Part shown: piece by piece, positions 9,526 through 20,400 of the stretch
Numbering within the stretch: position 1 is the first letter of the stretch
Layout: every line of letters begins with the position of its first letter
Assembly: GCF_040807025.1 (NCBI RefSeq)
Contig: NC_090945.1
Coordinates: 77,910,088 to 77,974,087, forward strand
Reading direction: 5' to 3'
Length of the DNA stretch: 64,000 bases
DNA from: Struthio camelus
Taxonomy: Eukaryota > Chordata > Aves > Struthioniformes > Struthionidae
The notes under the pieces: generated by a model
The model's input: the letters and a program-made list of their open reading frames with translations, nothing else
Database searches by the model: none
Told to the model about the DNA's origin: nothing
Program-made: the position numbers and the translations under genes

Positions 9526-9902
9526 TGTCGGAGAACAACGGGAGACAAGCACATCCGATGATGATCAACAAGTCTCAGTTTATTCAGAATTATCTTATTA
9601 CTTATATAACAGAGTTAATTAGCTCATACATATGGCAAAAGCCAAGCTCCTTATAGGTGGCTACAGTAGAAGGCTATAGTGGATACAGTAGAAGGCTATG
9701 CACTTTTCCCAAGACATTGTTATCTATATTGTTTTCTGGTTTCTAAGCCAAGAGCCTGTTTCTATCTCCTGCTGCATATTTTTCTATCCTAGATTGTACT
9801 GTTCCGTGCCCTGCCTACGTGTCCAGCTGCACTTAAGCAGGTCTTGTGAACTTGTTCTCATGCCCCTTGTCACGTAGCCAGTATTCAATAATATCTTCCA
9901 CA
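9526..9902 (-). repeat. 5' LTR of the provirus
   Basis: Identical at every base to the 3' LTR (offset 3,930). It holds the proviral promoter. Because the env tail lies in the LTR, this copy also carries an orphan duplicate of the last 23 env codons at 9902-9833, which has no upstream reading frame. Confidence 0.95.
9601..9610 (-). promoter_or_regulatory. Proviral TATA-like box
   Basis: GTTATATAAG on the minus strand of the 5' LTR, with AATAAA following at 9584-9579. Transcription would start some 25-30 bp downstream and run toward lower coordinates through gag and env. Confidence 0.7.
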
Positions 9903-9908
9903 CTTTTC
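9903..9908. repeat. Target site duplication, right copy
   Basis: CTTTTC, identical to 5590-5595 and directly adjoining the outer end of the 5' LTR. The perfect match supports a single intact integration event. Confidence 0.9.
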
Positions 9909-10409
9909 GATACAAGCCATTGAACCTGCTAAGGTAGAGCTGTTCATAGATACAGTGGTTTTAAAATGGACTGTCCAGGAGGAGAAGAGGAAGAAATGCA
10001 AGGTTTTAATTAAAAAAGAAGATATTCTTACCCAGGATACCAGAAAACTCCATACTAGGATATAGGCCATTGTGGTCCAAGTACCACACACGTACCTCCT
10101 CCTGACACATACCTCATTACAGCTGACAGACCCACAACATGTCTGAATGTGGTCACAGTGCACATAACAAGCAAAGAGGACTTCCGTCATCTTTAACAAA
10201 GAGGCAAAACCTACAGAGACCACAAGTCCCCTTCTCAGCATAATTGGGTATGTTGCCACAGAGATACGTTGACATTAGAGACAAAAATCAGCTGCAAGCG
10301 TCTCTAGAACACTGCTGGCCATATTTACCCTGTGGGTTACGCTTGGCCAACTCTGATTTAAAAAGCAAAGCAAGTAGATGTTTCCCCCATTCTGATACCA
10401 AGTACCAAA
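9909..10409. other. Spacer between provirus and NICOL1 3' end
   Basis: No coding frame or repeat recognised. It is the sequence immediately past the predicted NICOL1 poly(A) site, and the provirus begins at its lower edge. Confidence 0.5.
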
Positions 10410-10415
10410 TTTATT
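10410..10415 (-). terminator. NICOL1: Candidate NICOL1 polyadenylation signal
   Basis: AATAAA on the minus strand, 217 bp past the NICOL1 stop codon. It is the first canonical signal I saw downstream of that stop. The implied short 3' UTR would end about 0.5 kb before the provirus. Confidence 0.5.
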
Positions 10416-10631
10416 GAACTCAGCCTTTACTGGCAACCCAGTGGATGTGAAGAGAGAGGACTATTTAAAAACATAAAACAGAACAAACAAACACATAAGA
10501 CACAACCCTCCAATTTCCTCAGTACATTGGGGCATACATGCTTGCAAAATGAACTCCAGAAAGCTGTATTTTATATAGCTACATTTTAAAAACCGCTGAA
10601 CAGGTGACACTCCTTGGCTGGCCTCCAGGAT

Positions 10632-10703
10632 TCAGTTTAGCAGATTTGCAGTTACACAGTCACACAGATTTCTTTTTTCCACCTGAAGAAGCAGTGTTTC
10701 TGT
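10632..10703 (-). CDS. NICOL1: NICOL1 coding exon 3 (terminal)
   Basis: Encodes 23 residues and a TGA. The acceptor is a pyrimidine-rich TTTCCTGCTCTATAG, and the exon opens in phase 0, matching the phase at the end of exon 2. The peptide TETLLLQVEKRNLCDC and its tail match the C-terminal region of C4orf48/NICOL1 proteins, including the terminal C-x-C pair (Cys85 and Cys87 of the precursor). These two cysteines plus C-x-x-C in exon 2 are the conserved set and probably form disulfides. The exon is too short to stand out as an open frame and was located by searching for the expected peptide next to a splice acceptor. Confidence 0.88.
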   Translation of the reverse strand, partial: TETLLLQVEKRNLCDCVTANLLN

Positions 10704-13700
10704 CTATAGAGCAGGAAACAAAAGCAACATCGAAACACTAGTGTCAGTACTACAAAACTAATTAGCTCCCAAAGAAAAGCTTGTTTTACTTTTATTTTAA
10801 GATTTGGGATTGGTTCTGCGAGATGAGGCTTGAGGTAACAATCGGACCTACTGCTTACTGCACCGTGCAGTAATTTAGCTTCTTCCTGATTAACTGGCAT
10901 CCCAACGTGGCAATACTTCCTGTGACACGGAGAAGTTCAGTCTAGTGCACGTCTGTGTTTTTCACATTAGTACCCTCACTGTGTGTCTGGATGTTGTCTT
11001 TTTCTGTTTGAAGTTACTTGTCTTTCTTACAATCTTACTTTAATTGCTCAAGCTGCCTTATGGGAGAGGCTTTAAAAAACATCCAAACCTACTAGAAATT
11101 CCCTTTTTATTTAAAAAAGATTCAAAAATTTTAAAGAATCAAGAGTATTACGGGCTGGATTCACTGTTGGAAGTTATACAGAGAAAGTAAGGCGTAAATT
11201 ACCTTTTTTAACTTCTTCTCCTGCTTAACTACTGTTATTATTAATATGCTATTAGTGCCTTTAAAATAGACAGTAGGCGCTGTCCTGGCATATTAACTAT
11301 CACAGGTCAAACCTGTGATGGAATTGCTGGCTTCATTATGGAAAGGGATCCCAAATCCATGAGAGCAGAGGTCCCCCAGCTAAACTGCTGTTCATCAATA
11401 GCAAGAACTCATTACCCTCCCCAGGGGCTTCTTGGAGCAACCAGAGTGGATCAGGAACTTTGCAGAGCTGGAATGGCCTGCATCTTCTCAGCCTACATAT
11501 GGCTGAAAACAAGGGAAGGAAAAGCAGGGCTGCATAACTGAAATACAGGAGTCCTTCCTCTCTAGCATACAGAGACTTCGCTTCTCCTGGCTGTTTGGAG
11601 CACTTGTGGCTTCAGTAGATGCATAGTGGAGCACAGAGCTGCCTGGCACCAACATCAGGTCTTCATCTATCATACACAGTCATTTCAGTTTGTCTATCTT
11701 GACTGAAGCTGTATCTGGGAATCAGCTGGACCCAAGAGATGACTTCATCCTTATTACTATGTGACACACTAGCTGTGGGAAATTCCACTCAGCAAATTAA
11801 TCTCCACTGGTGTAACCAGTTACACAGAGCAGGGCATTATTAAGACTGCCAACTCAAAATGTCAGTGAAATGCATCCTCAATCTGCCTGTCTTGTGTTCT
11901 GTCATATGAAATGGGATAACCATGTGATTAAAGACTGTTTTAAAAGCTGCTTTATCCGTTGACACCCATCAGCTAAAGACACTTGGGAGCAGAGGTAGGC
12001 TAAAGCATCCTGCTTACCACCTGCTTTCTTAGTACAGGAAGAGCTATTGGTTAGGTGTTTTTCCAGCTGATAAATCACTAGACACAGCCGTGTGGCACTA
12101 CATTAAATCAGGTATCACTTCTGATCATTTCAGCTACCCTGCAAGACTGGAAAGATCTGATCAGACTTTGCTAATCATCTAGAAGACACTCAATCACCAC
12201 CTTCTAACTATTGCCTTGACATCATTCACAATGGTTTGAATAAGGGAGGCTGACAGCGTGCCAACAGCTCTGAGTTAAGCCCCAAGGCTGCCTACCATCT
12301 TATATATCTTTAATAATATTTCCAGGCCTTTATTTTTACTTTCATGAGCACTTCTAACTCAATGTGCTTTGAACATTCCAAGTAACTATTGACAGTCTAG
12401 AAAGGAATAAAGAACAAAATGAATGGCAGTCAATGGCTTTACTGACTGTTTTGTGAGTATGATCACAAAGTCATTTGCGCACATTTGTTAGTATCCCCCA
12501 GTAGGTCTAAGCACAGTAAAAAAACACCCCACGGCAGGGTCCAGATTCCTAACCCGCACAAAAGATTGTAAGCTACAGCTAAAAGTGCAGTTACTTGGGC
12601 TCTTTAAAGTTGTAGTGCAATGTCCACTGGGTAACTCTGAAAAATGGGTTGGAATTTTGAAAATAAGTGTCTCGCAAACCAACATATAGTGAACTATGTA
12701 GCCCGTGGACTGGATTTGTTTTATAGAACTTGGTTCATGGTCTGCTCTCTGCTGGCCTCTGTCTTTAGCAGCCTTTAGATGCAGTAGGGAGCAGGCTGCA
12801 GGCTGGATGAACGGGTCTGACGGTAGCAGCTCCCTCCCGGCAGTACAAGGGCTTCTCCTGCAGCTCATGATCAGCGCTGCCTCTGCTATAGTACACCTAC
12901 TGCCCTTTGGTTAGGTGAGGGAGGAACAGAGGTGTCCCCGGAAAAGATTGCCCAGACTTGGCTACTGCTGCTACAATAATTAATCCAGCCTGCATCCCAA
13001 TCTGAGGGGCCAGCAGGAAGGAAAAGGTGGAAAGTAGTGTGCAAAAGGGGCAAACAGATCTGGTATCTGCACAGGTAGTAGGCAGCCTCTCAGAGCTGGG
13101 CTGTGATTGTTCTCTTACCACATGAGTAATATGCAGCCAGCCTGACAAGCAGTAAGTGATCCTCACATCAGTGGGGGGTTACAAGCACACCTAGTCTTTT
13201 AAAATGAAGAGGATACAGCCGATGGCCCCCATAAAAGGTTATATAACCTATGCTAGAGCCAATTTGCTTTTCCAGACACCATACAGATCAACATAAGGCC
13301 AAATTAACCATGAAAACTCTTGAGTTCATGTAGTAAAAGTATACAGCCTCTCTGGTGCAGAACTGCAGGGTGAGATTTCCAGAAGGAATGAAATGGGAAT
13401 TTGCTCTCTAAGCTTTTGGGAATCCTTCCCCCTCCAACACACTTAAGAGCTGCTTAGTCATCCTTTAAAAATCCGGCCTGCAAACAAAAGAGGGTTTTTC
13501 AAGGAAATAAGTGTCTCTAGGGGGAATATTAACAAAGGGCATTGTATTTTGGGGGACAGTAACATTTGCCCCACTAAGTAGCAAACCAGACGAAAACAGT
13601 CAAATGTAAAATATATATGTGGCCAAAAGCAATTGTCTTAAAACTCCCAGTTTGCATCACATTGGACCACAGCTAAATAATAAAACTAAGAATTGAAACA

Positions 13701-15423
13701 CTGTAGAAGGCAGTTCCATGAGCCAAGCAGTCCTCAACCATTAAACATTTCCATGACTTTTGAAAATGCAGACAGAATTCCTAGCTTAATGACTGGAATA
13801 AGCCTGTCTTAGTCCAGAGGCACTGAAGGATCTCAATATGGATTCAATTATTTAGATTTTAACATAATCAAAAAGAGATAGGTTTATTGTTGCAAGAATA
13901 TATCATGGAGCCACATGTTCAGGCCTGCTGCTAAATTTACAATGGCAAAACTCAATTCTAGGACGTTCTTCTCAACTGAACCTTTTTCCTATCCTTCTTC
14001 TTTCTATTTATTTATTTATTTTTATTTAAAAAAATAATAATATTCAAATACAGTTGCTGTCTTTAGGACTCAGCAATTCAGTCCTCATAGCTACCTTCCT
14101 GCTTTGGACATCTATATTTTATAAAGTTTCACTCTTGGTTTGCAAGCTAGAGGTGTCGTAAAAGTCATTGCCACAACCAGACAACCAGAGAAGATTTTAG
14201 TAATTGAGACATTTCTGAAGCAAGATTTAGAAACTCTAGCAGAAAGTTCAAAAGTTTGTGATAGAAGAAAAAGGTGCTCTAGAACCATTTTTCAGCACAG
14301 TCTTAACATCTTGTTTTGTCTGTACACCGTACTCAGCAGATGTATTCATTAACCAGATTTCTTCATGAAGGAGCCCCAAAATTGACCTGCATTTATTGAA
14401 CAGAACTTGGTTATCTATAAATCTATTATATACCAGTTTGGTTCGGCTGGAATGTGGGGTTTTTTTTGTTTTTGTAATAACCCACAGTTCAAGGCATCTT
14501 CATTCCTACAGCTGCATTTTCATTTAAGTATCATGTACCCTGCTTGGAGTCACCTCAAACCATTCTTCAAAAATGCCAGTTTGCCGGCTTTGAACTGTGA
14601 ACTGTCTTGACCATACCTGAGAATAGCAAAAAAGTTTGAGTGCCTTCTGCTGAAAAATCTCTGCAAGAGCGTAGATGTAACATCTGAGCTACAGGGCACA
14701 TGGGAAGGAGGGGAAAAGCCGCCCTCCTGAGACACCACTATCCGACAGCAGCTGAGATACAGCTAGTCACAGATTGCAGGCTGCAGTAGCAAGAGGCAGA
14801 TTCAACTTCCCTCAAAGAAGGAACATACCAACCTTGGCAAATTCTCCATACTGACTGCAAGCCAACCAAGTTTCTTTTTCCATGCTGTTCTACTTTGTGG
14901 CACTTTCATCACTATGGAATCAGAGCAATGTAAAAAGCATCTGTCAGATGATGTCTCCTCCCTTAGCCTCTCCACTGGGGTAGAAGCATGTGCAGGGGAG
15001 CATTCTACTTTAGTATGTTTTTCGTTTGAGATGGCTCCGTTCTTATGGACAGTAAATAGAAATGATGTTCTGGATCTTGCTGACTCTAACATAGAAAGAA
15101 AGGTGTGCACTCAACATCTGGAATGAGAGCGGCAGGGCTAATGGTAGTCCTTAGATAACACACTCTGACTTGGGCGAGGGAAGAGTAGAGGGCTGAAGAC
15201 TGTTAGTTCATTCTTTCCTAAGCTCCCTAGTGTCCCTGGCAAGCCAAGTCAGAAGAATTCCACACATTATTGCCTTGAGTGGTGAAACGAAGTTACCAAA
15301 CATCACCTTTGAAGATAGGACAGTACAGTCAATTGACAGCATCTTGTGCAAGATCCATCCAGCTTATCTGCTTCTACCTAAAGCATTTTCTTCCATTAAA
15401 AAAAAAGTCAAATGTTTCCTTAC
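10704..15423 (-). other. NICOL1: NICOL1 intron between coding exons 2 and 3
   Basis: About 4.7 kb bounded by GTAAGG at 15423 and TAG at 10704. I see no other exon, RNA gene or recognisable mobile element inside it. Open frames within (for example 12488-12868 and 14802-15110) show no family features. Confidence 0.7.
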
Positions 15424-15512
15424 CCGTGTGTCTAGATTATATGCTGTCTTCTTTAAATCCTGCAGAGCCCTCTGCATGAACTCGAACGCATGGCAATCGA
15501 CACAGGGACGGC
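15424..15512 (-). CDS. NICOL1: NICOL1 coding exon 2
   Basis: 89 nt encoding the central, most conserved part: RPCVDCHAFEFMQRALQDL and on to a Thr-Arg pair. The acceptor is CTCCCAG and the donor GTAAGG. The first two bases complete a Ser codon begun in exon 1, and the exon ends in phase 0. The C-x-x-C (Cys45, Cys48) and the following amphipathic helix-like segment define the family. An unspliced reading of this exon extends into intron on both sides and should be ignored. In mammals the secreted protein is reported to act with NELL2 in testis-epididymis signalling; that role is known for the family and not shown here. Confidence 0.93.
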
Positions 15513-17322
15513 CTGGGAGAATGTTTAGTAGAGAATTATGAATAAACAGCATGAAGTATAAAGCAGAAGGAATAAACATGGATTTTGAGCATGATGAAGA
15601 GCTATAGACAAGAGTGGGGAGAGTAAGTACTGATGGATCTACTCCTGAACAATCCAAGTTTTTATAACTGGTCCATCAAGATGGCCCACCTAATGACTCA
15701 ATGACAAAAGAATTGCTTCAACAAATTTACATTAAAAAATCCATCTTCCCTTCCTCTTTCATATCTTTTCCCCCTTCCTCCCTTACACCATCTCTCTTCT
15801 CTGTCACAGTTCATACAAGTATGGAAACACTAAACCCATAACATGAGTCTTCCATTTTGCTCTACCAGCCCTGAGCACATGTTCAACCAGAAATGGTTTC
15901 TGAAACCACAGATCTGTTCCCAGAAAAATCTTGTCTCCTAATCTCACAAACTTAAGCTCTAAATAGAAAGCTAATGGAATGCAATTGAGATCATTATCAA
16001 AAGACAGATCACTTGGGCTGCAGCTTTGAATTTGATACAGCTTTGTCCAAAGCCAGTGAAGCAAACAGCAGATAAACACAATGCCCTATCATTACTGGGT
16101 ATCGCTGATAAGGAAAGCTGCTGCATTCTGGACTAATTGCAACGTTTAAGACTGTATTCCCACATCTAGATAATCCAGACTGAAGGTCACAAGGCTTGCT
16201 TTGCCTTGATCATCATGTAACACGAAGCTATTCTATAATAAATAGCACTACAGAGACAGAACAAATATAGACATGGTAAAATGCCTTAGAATCATCAGGC
16301 TCTGCGTATGCTTTTATTTGCTTCTCAATGCCTGTGAGTCTCTGGCAGCTTCCCAGCAAATACTGTGCAAGTGAGGAATTCTGAGTGTAGGGCTAGTTTG
16401 CTCTTTGAAGCCTGGTAAGGAAGAAAGGATAAAACCTAGAGGGAGGCTGGAAAATCCTGTGGTGCTTGTCAGTCTGTTTTACAAACACTTGATATTGAAC
16501 TGATCACTTCATGCTTCTGGTAAGCTGAAGCATGGACCTACAGCTCACGATCTGTTTGCCAACCAGCAGAAACTAATCCCACCTACTGGGGAAAAGGAGT
16601 CTGCCAAATTCTTTAACTGACTGGGGGAAAAAAAAGAGGCAAAAAATAAACACTGAGCAGCATGAAAGACCTCCTCTCCCACTGTTGTAGCACCACCTAA
16701 CCCTAGTGTTATGACATATATACATCAGGCAATAGGAGAGGATAGCAATTTGCAGATCAACAGCTTGATGCAAGGACCTGTCATTATGTTATGATGTAAA
16801 TTAAACTCAATACAGATCAGTGAAGGACTATTAGGTGGTTGAAGGCAGCAAGGCTGAGAGTTGACATGGTGTGCTTTCCTGGCATCTTCACTGAGTTATT
16901 TTCTACTAAAAACTACTGAATTTAATATGGTAGACAGCACCAAGAATGAAAGCTGTAATGAAAGACCAATTTCAGTTGAAAAAAGCAAGTCTCAAGACTG
17001 TCGCTGAAAGGCAAGCAGGGTGATTTGTGGCCTATAAAGAACAAACATAATGGAAGGGATGGACAAAAGAAAAGGTGCACGACAGTGGCAGATTTCAGGT
17101 GCAAGCAAGAAAGAAATAGGCATGAGACCATGGGAGGAGGGTGAAGAGCCTTGAATGCATGAAGAAAATGCCATCGGTGTACTGTCAAGATGCAGTTTTA
17201 AAACAAAAAGAGCAAGTTTCCAGAACAGACTGAATTATTTGGACAAGCTTCAATGATTTGGAGTCCTGCAATATTAAACCTACAATACAAGCTGTATGCA
17301 AGAACGATATAGTGGCACATAC
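15513..17322 (-). other. NICOL1: NICOL1 intron between coding exons 1 and 2
   Basis: 1.8 kb with GTATGT donor and CAG acceptor. No further gene or repeat recognised. Confidence 0.7.
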
Positions 17323-17446
17323 TTTCAGCTGGTATGGCTGTTCCTGCTTCTTGATCAGCTCTAACGGGCTCCATGAGGATCAGTGCAACCAGAAAAATTA
17401 AAGGAACTGTAAGGACAGCTCTTCTCAGGAGGCAGGGTGCCAGCAT
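17323..17446 (-). CDS. NICOL1: NICOL1 coding exon 1 (signal peptide)
   Basis: ATG at 17446 opens 41 codons plus one base. Residues 1-30 form a classic signal peptide: positively charged Arg-Arg at 8-9, a hydrophobic core to about residue 24 and a likely cut after Val-Arg-Ala (28-30). The mature protein would be about 64 residues of the total 94, close to the human length. The donor GTATGT follows codon 41 plus one base, in the phase needed by exon 2. An upstream acceptor (TCTTGATAAAG) leaves a 21-bp untranslated part at 17447-17467, so at least one 5' untranslated exon must lie upstream, probably in the CpG island near 44 kb. A longer open frame continuing upstream is intronic. Confidence 0.9.
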
Positions 17447-17467
17447 CTTGGGAACGGGTGCTTCTCC
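17447..17467 (-). other. NICOL1: NICOL1 5' untranslated part of coding exon 1
   Basis: Short 5' UTR segment between a pyrimidine-rich acceptor ending AAAG and the ATG. It is inferred from the splice acceptor only. Confidence 0.55.
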
Positions 17468-20400
17468 CTTTATCAAGAGACACAAACAAGTCAGTGAGAA
17501 ACAATACAGAAACAAGGGTTTTGTTGCAAAGAACTTAACGTTCATGACAGTTAAAGCATTGACAGGTCTCTTTTTAAAGAAAAAAATCAGCACAACTATA
17601 ACATAGACAGAAGTTTTCTATTCTTTTACAGCAGTGCACATAAAACCTGACCTGGAGAGAATGTCCCTAGACACAAAGGGGAAGATCAGTTGCCTAACCA
17701 GTTTTTGGGTTCATGTGCTGGGATTGCAAGCCGGGATGCCAGCAACTGTGACCCCAAATGGTGACTGCAGTCTTTGTCTTACTACATAACCCCAGACCAA
17801 CTTACGAACCTGGAAAGCTGGTTCACTGTTAGACCTGGAGATCAGACCTGTAGGGATTACAGAGCTCTGCTACCTGGCTGAAATGACCTGAACCTAGAAA
17901 TTAGGTTTTTACCGACTGGCTCTCGCTATTTGATGTACCATCTTTTCACAAACATAACTAAAGCTAATTTTTGTCATTAATTACCTACTACACTGATTAT
18001 AAAAACTTATTCCTTTATGAAAGCAGCTGAAGTTAAAGACTTTTGTGAAACCTCCACAAATTCAGAGGTAGAATTTATAGTGGCAACTAAATCAAAACTC
18101 TTTGACCCTGTTTCACTTCCTATTCTGGGCTTCAGATCTTTGTCTGAAGCCATCCATTTGTTCCTGAACATCACAGTCAGGCCACGCCATTCCCCGAAAT
18201 TAGGTATAGTCTCGCCCAGCGACACCTCCCCTTCAGACAGAGGTGAAGTCTCTGAGAAGTACACTTCAAGGAAGGTTTCAAAATGAAGTATTTCCTTGAT
18301 TCAATGGGTAAACTGAGATCAAGAGGAAAGAGGAAACTGGGACTGCCTCAGGCTGCAGCTGCCTATTACGGGTATCAATCACAATCCTTAAGGAACCTGG
18401 CACACTGAAAGGGTGGTTCTTAGTTCAGCCAAGTTTAGCATCCCTTCCTGTATGTTCAAAGGGAGGAAACAGAAAGGAGAAAATAAGGTTAAGTTGTAAC
18501 AAGAAGGCAGAATCCACATGAAGATTCTCTTTAGCTAAGCTCAGGAAAGCAGGATGACAGGCATCTCTTCCTGATTTTTAAGTCAGTGCCTACTGAACAA
18601 AAGACATTGCATAAGAACATCAATTCAGCGCGCACTGAATGTAGAAGTACAGCATTCCTCTAAACAGCCTGTGTTTCGTGTTTGGAAGGGCAATGGAGGG
18701 AGGCACGAAAGGAAAGGCTTTCCCCACATCTTGCCACAAAAGCAGAACAGGTCTGTTGTTCAGCATGTGCAAAGCCACCGTTTCAGACACAGCTAACCTG
18801 CAGCTGCGAATTCTGTACGAACACTTGCTGCACGTGCAAACCAGCAATTCACCTGGGGAAGGAATAGCATTGCACACGTTCCCTTCCTGCGCACCTCCCC
18901 CTAAATGTAAGGGCAGGGGAGGGTTCAGAGGCAAGAAAGACACATGCACATGTACAGTCATAAACATATTTGGGCTCACACCAAATAACAGATCTGGTAA
19001 TGTAATTCCTAAAACCCCAGAACGGAGTTCTTTATCCCCCCCAATATTTACAAGTGATGTGAGCTGATGTGATCCTTATTTCTAAAATCCTTAATATAAA
19101 GTTAAGGGACTAAAAAATAACAAGTGGCTTGGGTTTTTTTTTTTCTGTTTTAATTAACGGTGATCTGCAGTCAAAACGAGTACAATCAGAGACACCAGGC
19201 TTTGCAATGGGATGCAGCAGAGTTTTCATGTATCAGTAAATGAGGATAATACAACGCTAACGCCTTCATGGTCAGTAGGAGCGGAGGCTATCCCCATAGC
19301 TGACTCAGTGCTATAGAGATTCAGTAAAACAACACAGATATGCTGTTAAACTTTTTTTAGGGTGCCTTACGTGTCATTTACCCCAGCCTCAGCTCAGCTT
19401 CAGATGTGAGCCCTGCTGCAAAATAATTGCTCTCCAGGTGCAGCAGTCACCTCACACCACATCTAACTACTGCCTCTCAGTTACTCTGTGACAATTAGCT
19501 GCCTGCATGGGATGATCGCGACAGGCTTCAACGGTGGCTCCTGTCTGCAGTGCAACTGGGAACAGCGACAGATCTGTGCATGGACTTCTGCGAAAGAGAA
19601 AAGTCACCCCCTCTAACAAAGGAAAAAATATCAGTACCTGATCTCTCTCTCTCTCGTCTTTGTGATGGTCTCTTTGAAATGGCCGCTGCAAACTGCTAAC
19701 AGAACAAGTGCAGCATTTCTGAGCATGTGCGCTGTCTCTTTTTAACCTTCTCTGAAAGAGGTTATTACTATGGGGAGATTTCTGCCATGGCAACAATGCA
19801 GAGCGCTGCAGCACACAGCTAGGATTTAAAGAGGAACAGGCTGTGTCTCCCAGGGCTGAGGAAAGATGTTTCTGCTGTGACATGTGATTTCCAGCAGTGG
19901 CTTACCTGCTCCGGGTAAGGTTTGGATTGAACGCTCGGTTAAAGCCAGGCTATTCGATTCATCTTCTCTGAAGTTCACTGAGTGGTTTTCCCCAGCCCTG
20001 CTCAGGGATGTGGTGCGTGATTCAAGCAGCTTGCTTCCTAGTGCGTGAAAACAGCTGTGACAAATTGCAGCTGCTTTATGGGACACCAGGGAAAGCTATG
20101 GGATTGCACCCAGATACTGCAGGGCACATTACAGCGGAGACTTCGGTGAAGGCTGGGAATTGCTCAGCCCACGGCCTGCCCTTTGAATGGCTCCGCGTTA
20201 AAGCAGTTGTAAACCTGCCTGCTTTCCTGGACGTGTCTTCAGAGCTGTGACCCCAGCCACAGGGCTGTCAGAAGGGCAGGAGCAGCAGCCAGACAGCAGG
20301 CACTGAAAGCCTGAGCAGGAACGTGAGTTTGAATTCAGAGTAAACTTCACCCTCCTTTTCCAGCCTGCACCTCTGTTCCCCTTTTAATAGTCCATGAGCT

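Larger units (their letters stand above)
5596..9902 (-). mobile_element. Young pol-deleted endogenous retrovirus (alpha/beta-like)
   Basis: A complete proviral insertion of 4,307 bp on the minus strand: 5' LTR (9526-9902), tRNA-Trp primer site, gag, frameshift site, dUTPase domain, env, purine tract, 3' LTR (5596-5972), flanked by a perfect 6-bp target duplication. The LTRs are identical over 377 bp when aligned base by base, implying recent integration. Protease, reverse transcriptase, RNase H and most of integrase are absent. gag carries three in-frame TGA codons while env is uninterrupted. The gag/dUTPase layout is betaretrovirus-like; the primer site and Env are alpharetrovirus-like. Avian genomes are known to hold such intermediate class II elements, so the type may not be new, but this copy is clearly defective and would depend on trans help. 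The orientation matches the neighbouring NICOL1 gene. Confidence 0.95.

Noticed and set aside
10652-10900. 82-codon minus-strand frame overlapping NICOL1 exon 3
   Set aside because: Wrong frame; the NICOL1 peptide lies in another phase, fixed by the acceptor at 10704.
15364-15657. 97-codon minus-strand frame around NICOL1 exon 2
   Set aside because: Only 15512-15424 is exon; the flanks are intronic read-through past good splice sites.
17198-17593. 131-codon minus-strand frame around NICOL1 exon 1
   Set aside because: The part above 17467 precedes a splice acceptor and the part below 17323 follows a donor; the true start is the internal ATG at 17446.
19467-19883. 138-codon minus-strand frame
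   Set aside because: No known motif, no signal peptide or splice-phase support; composition like surrounding noncoding DNA.
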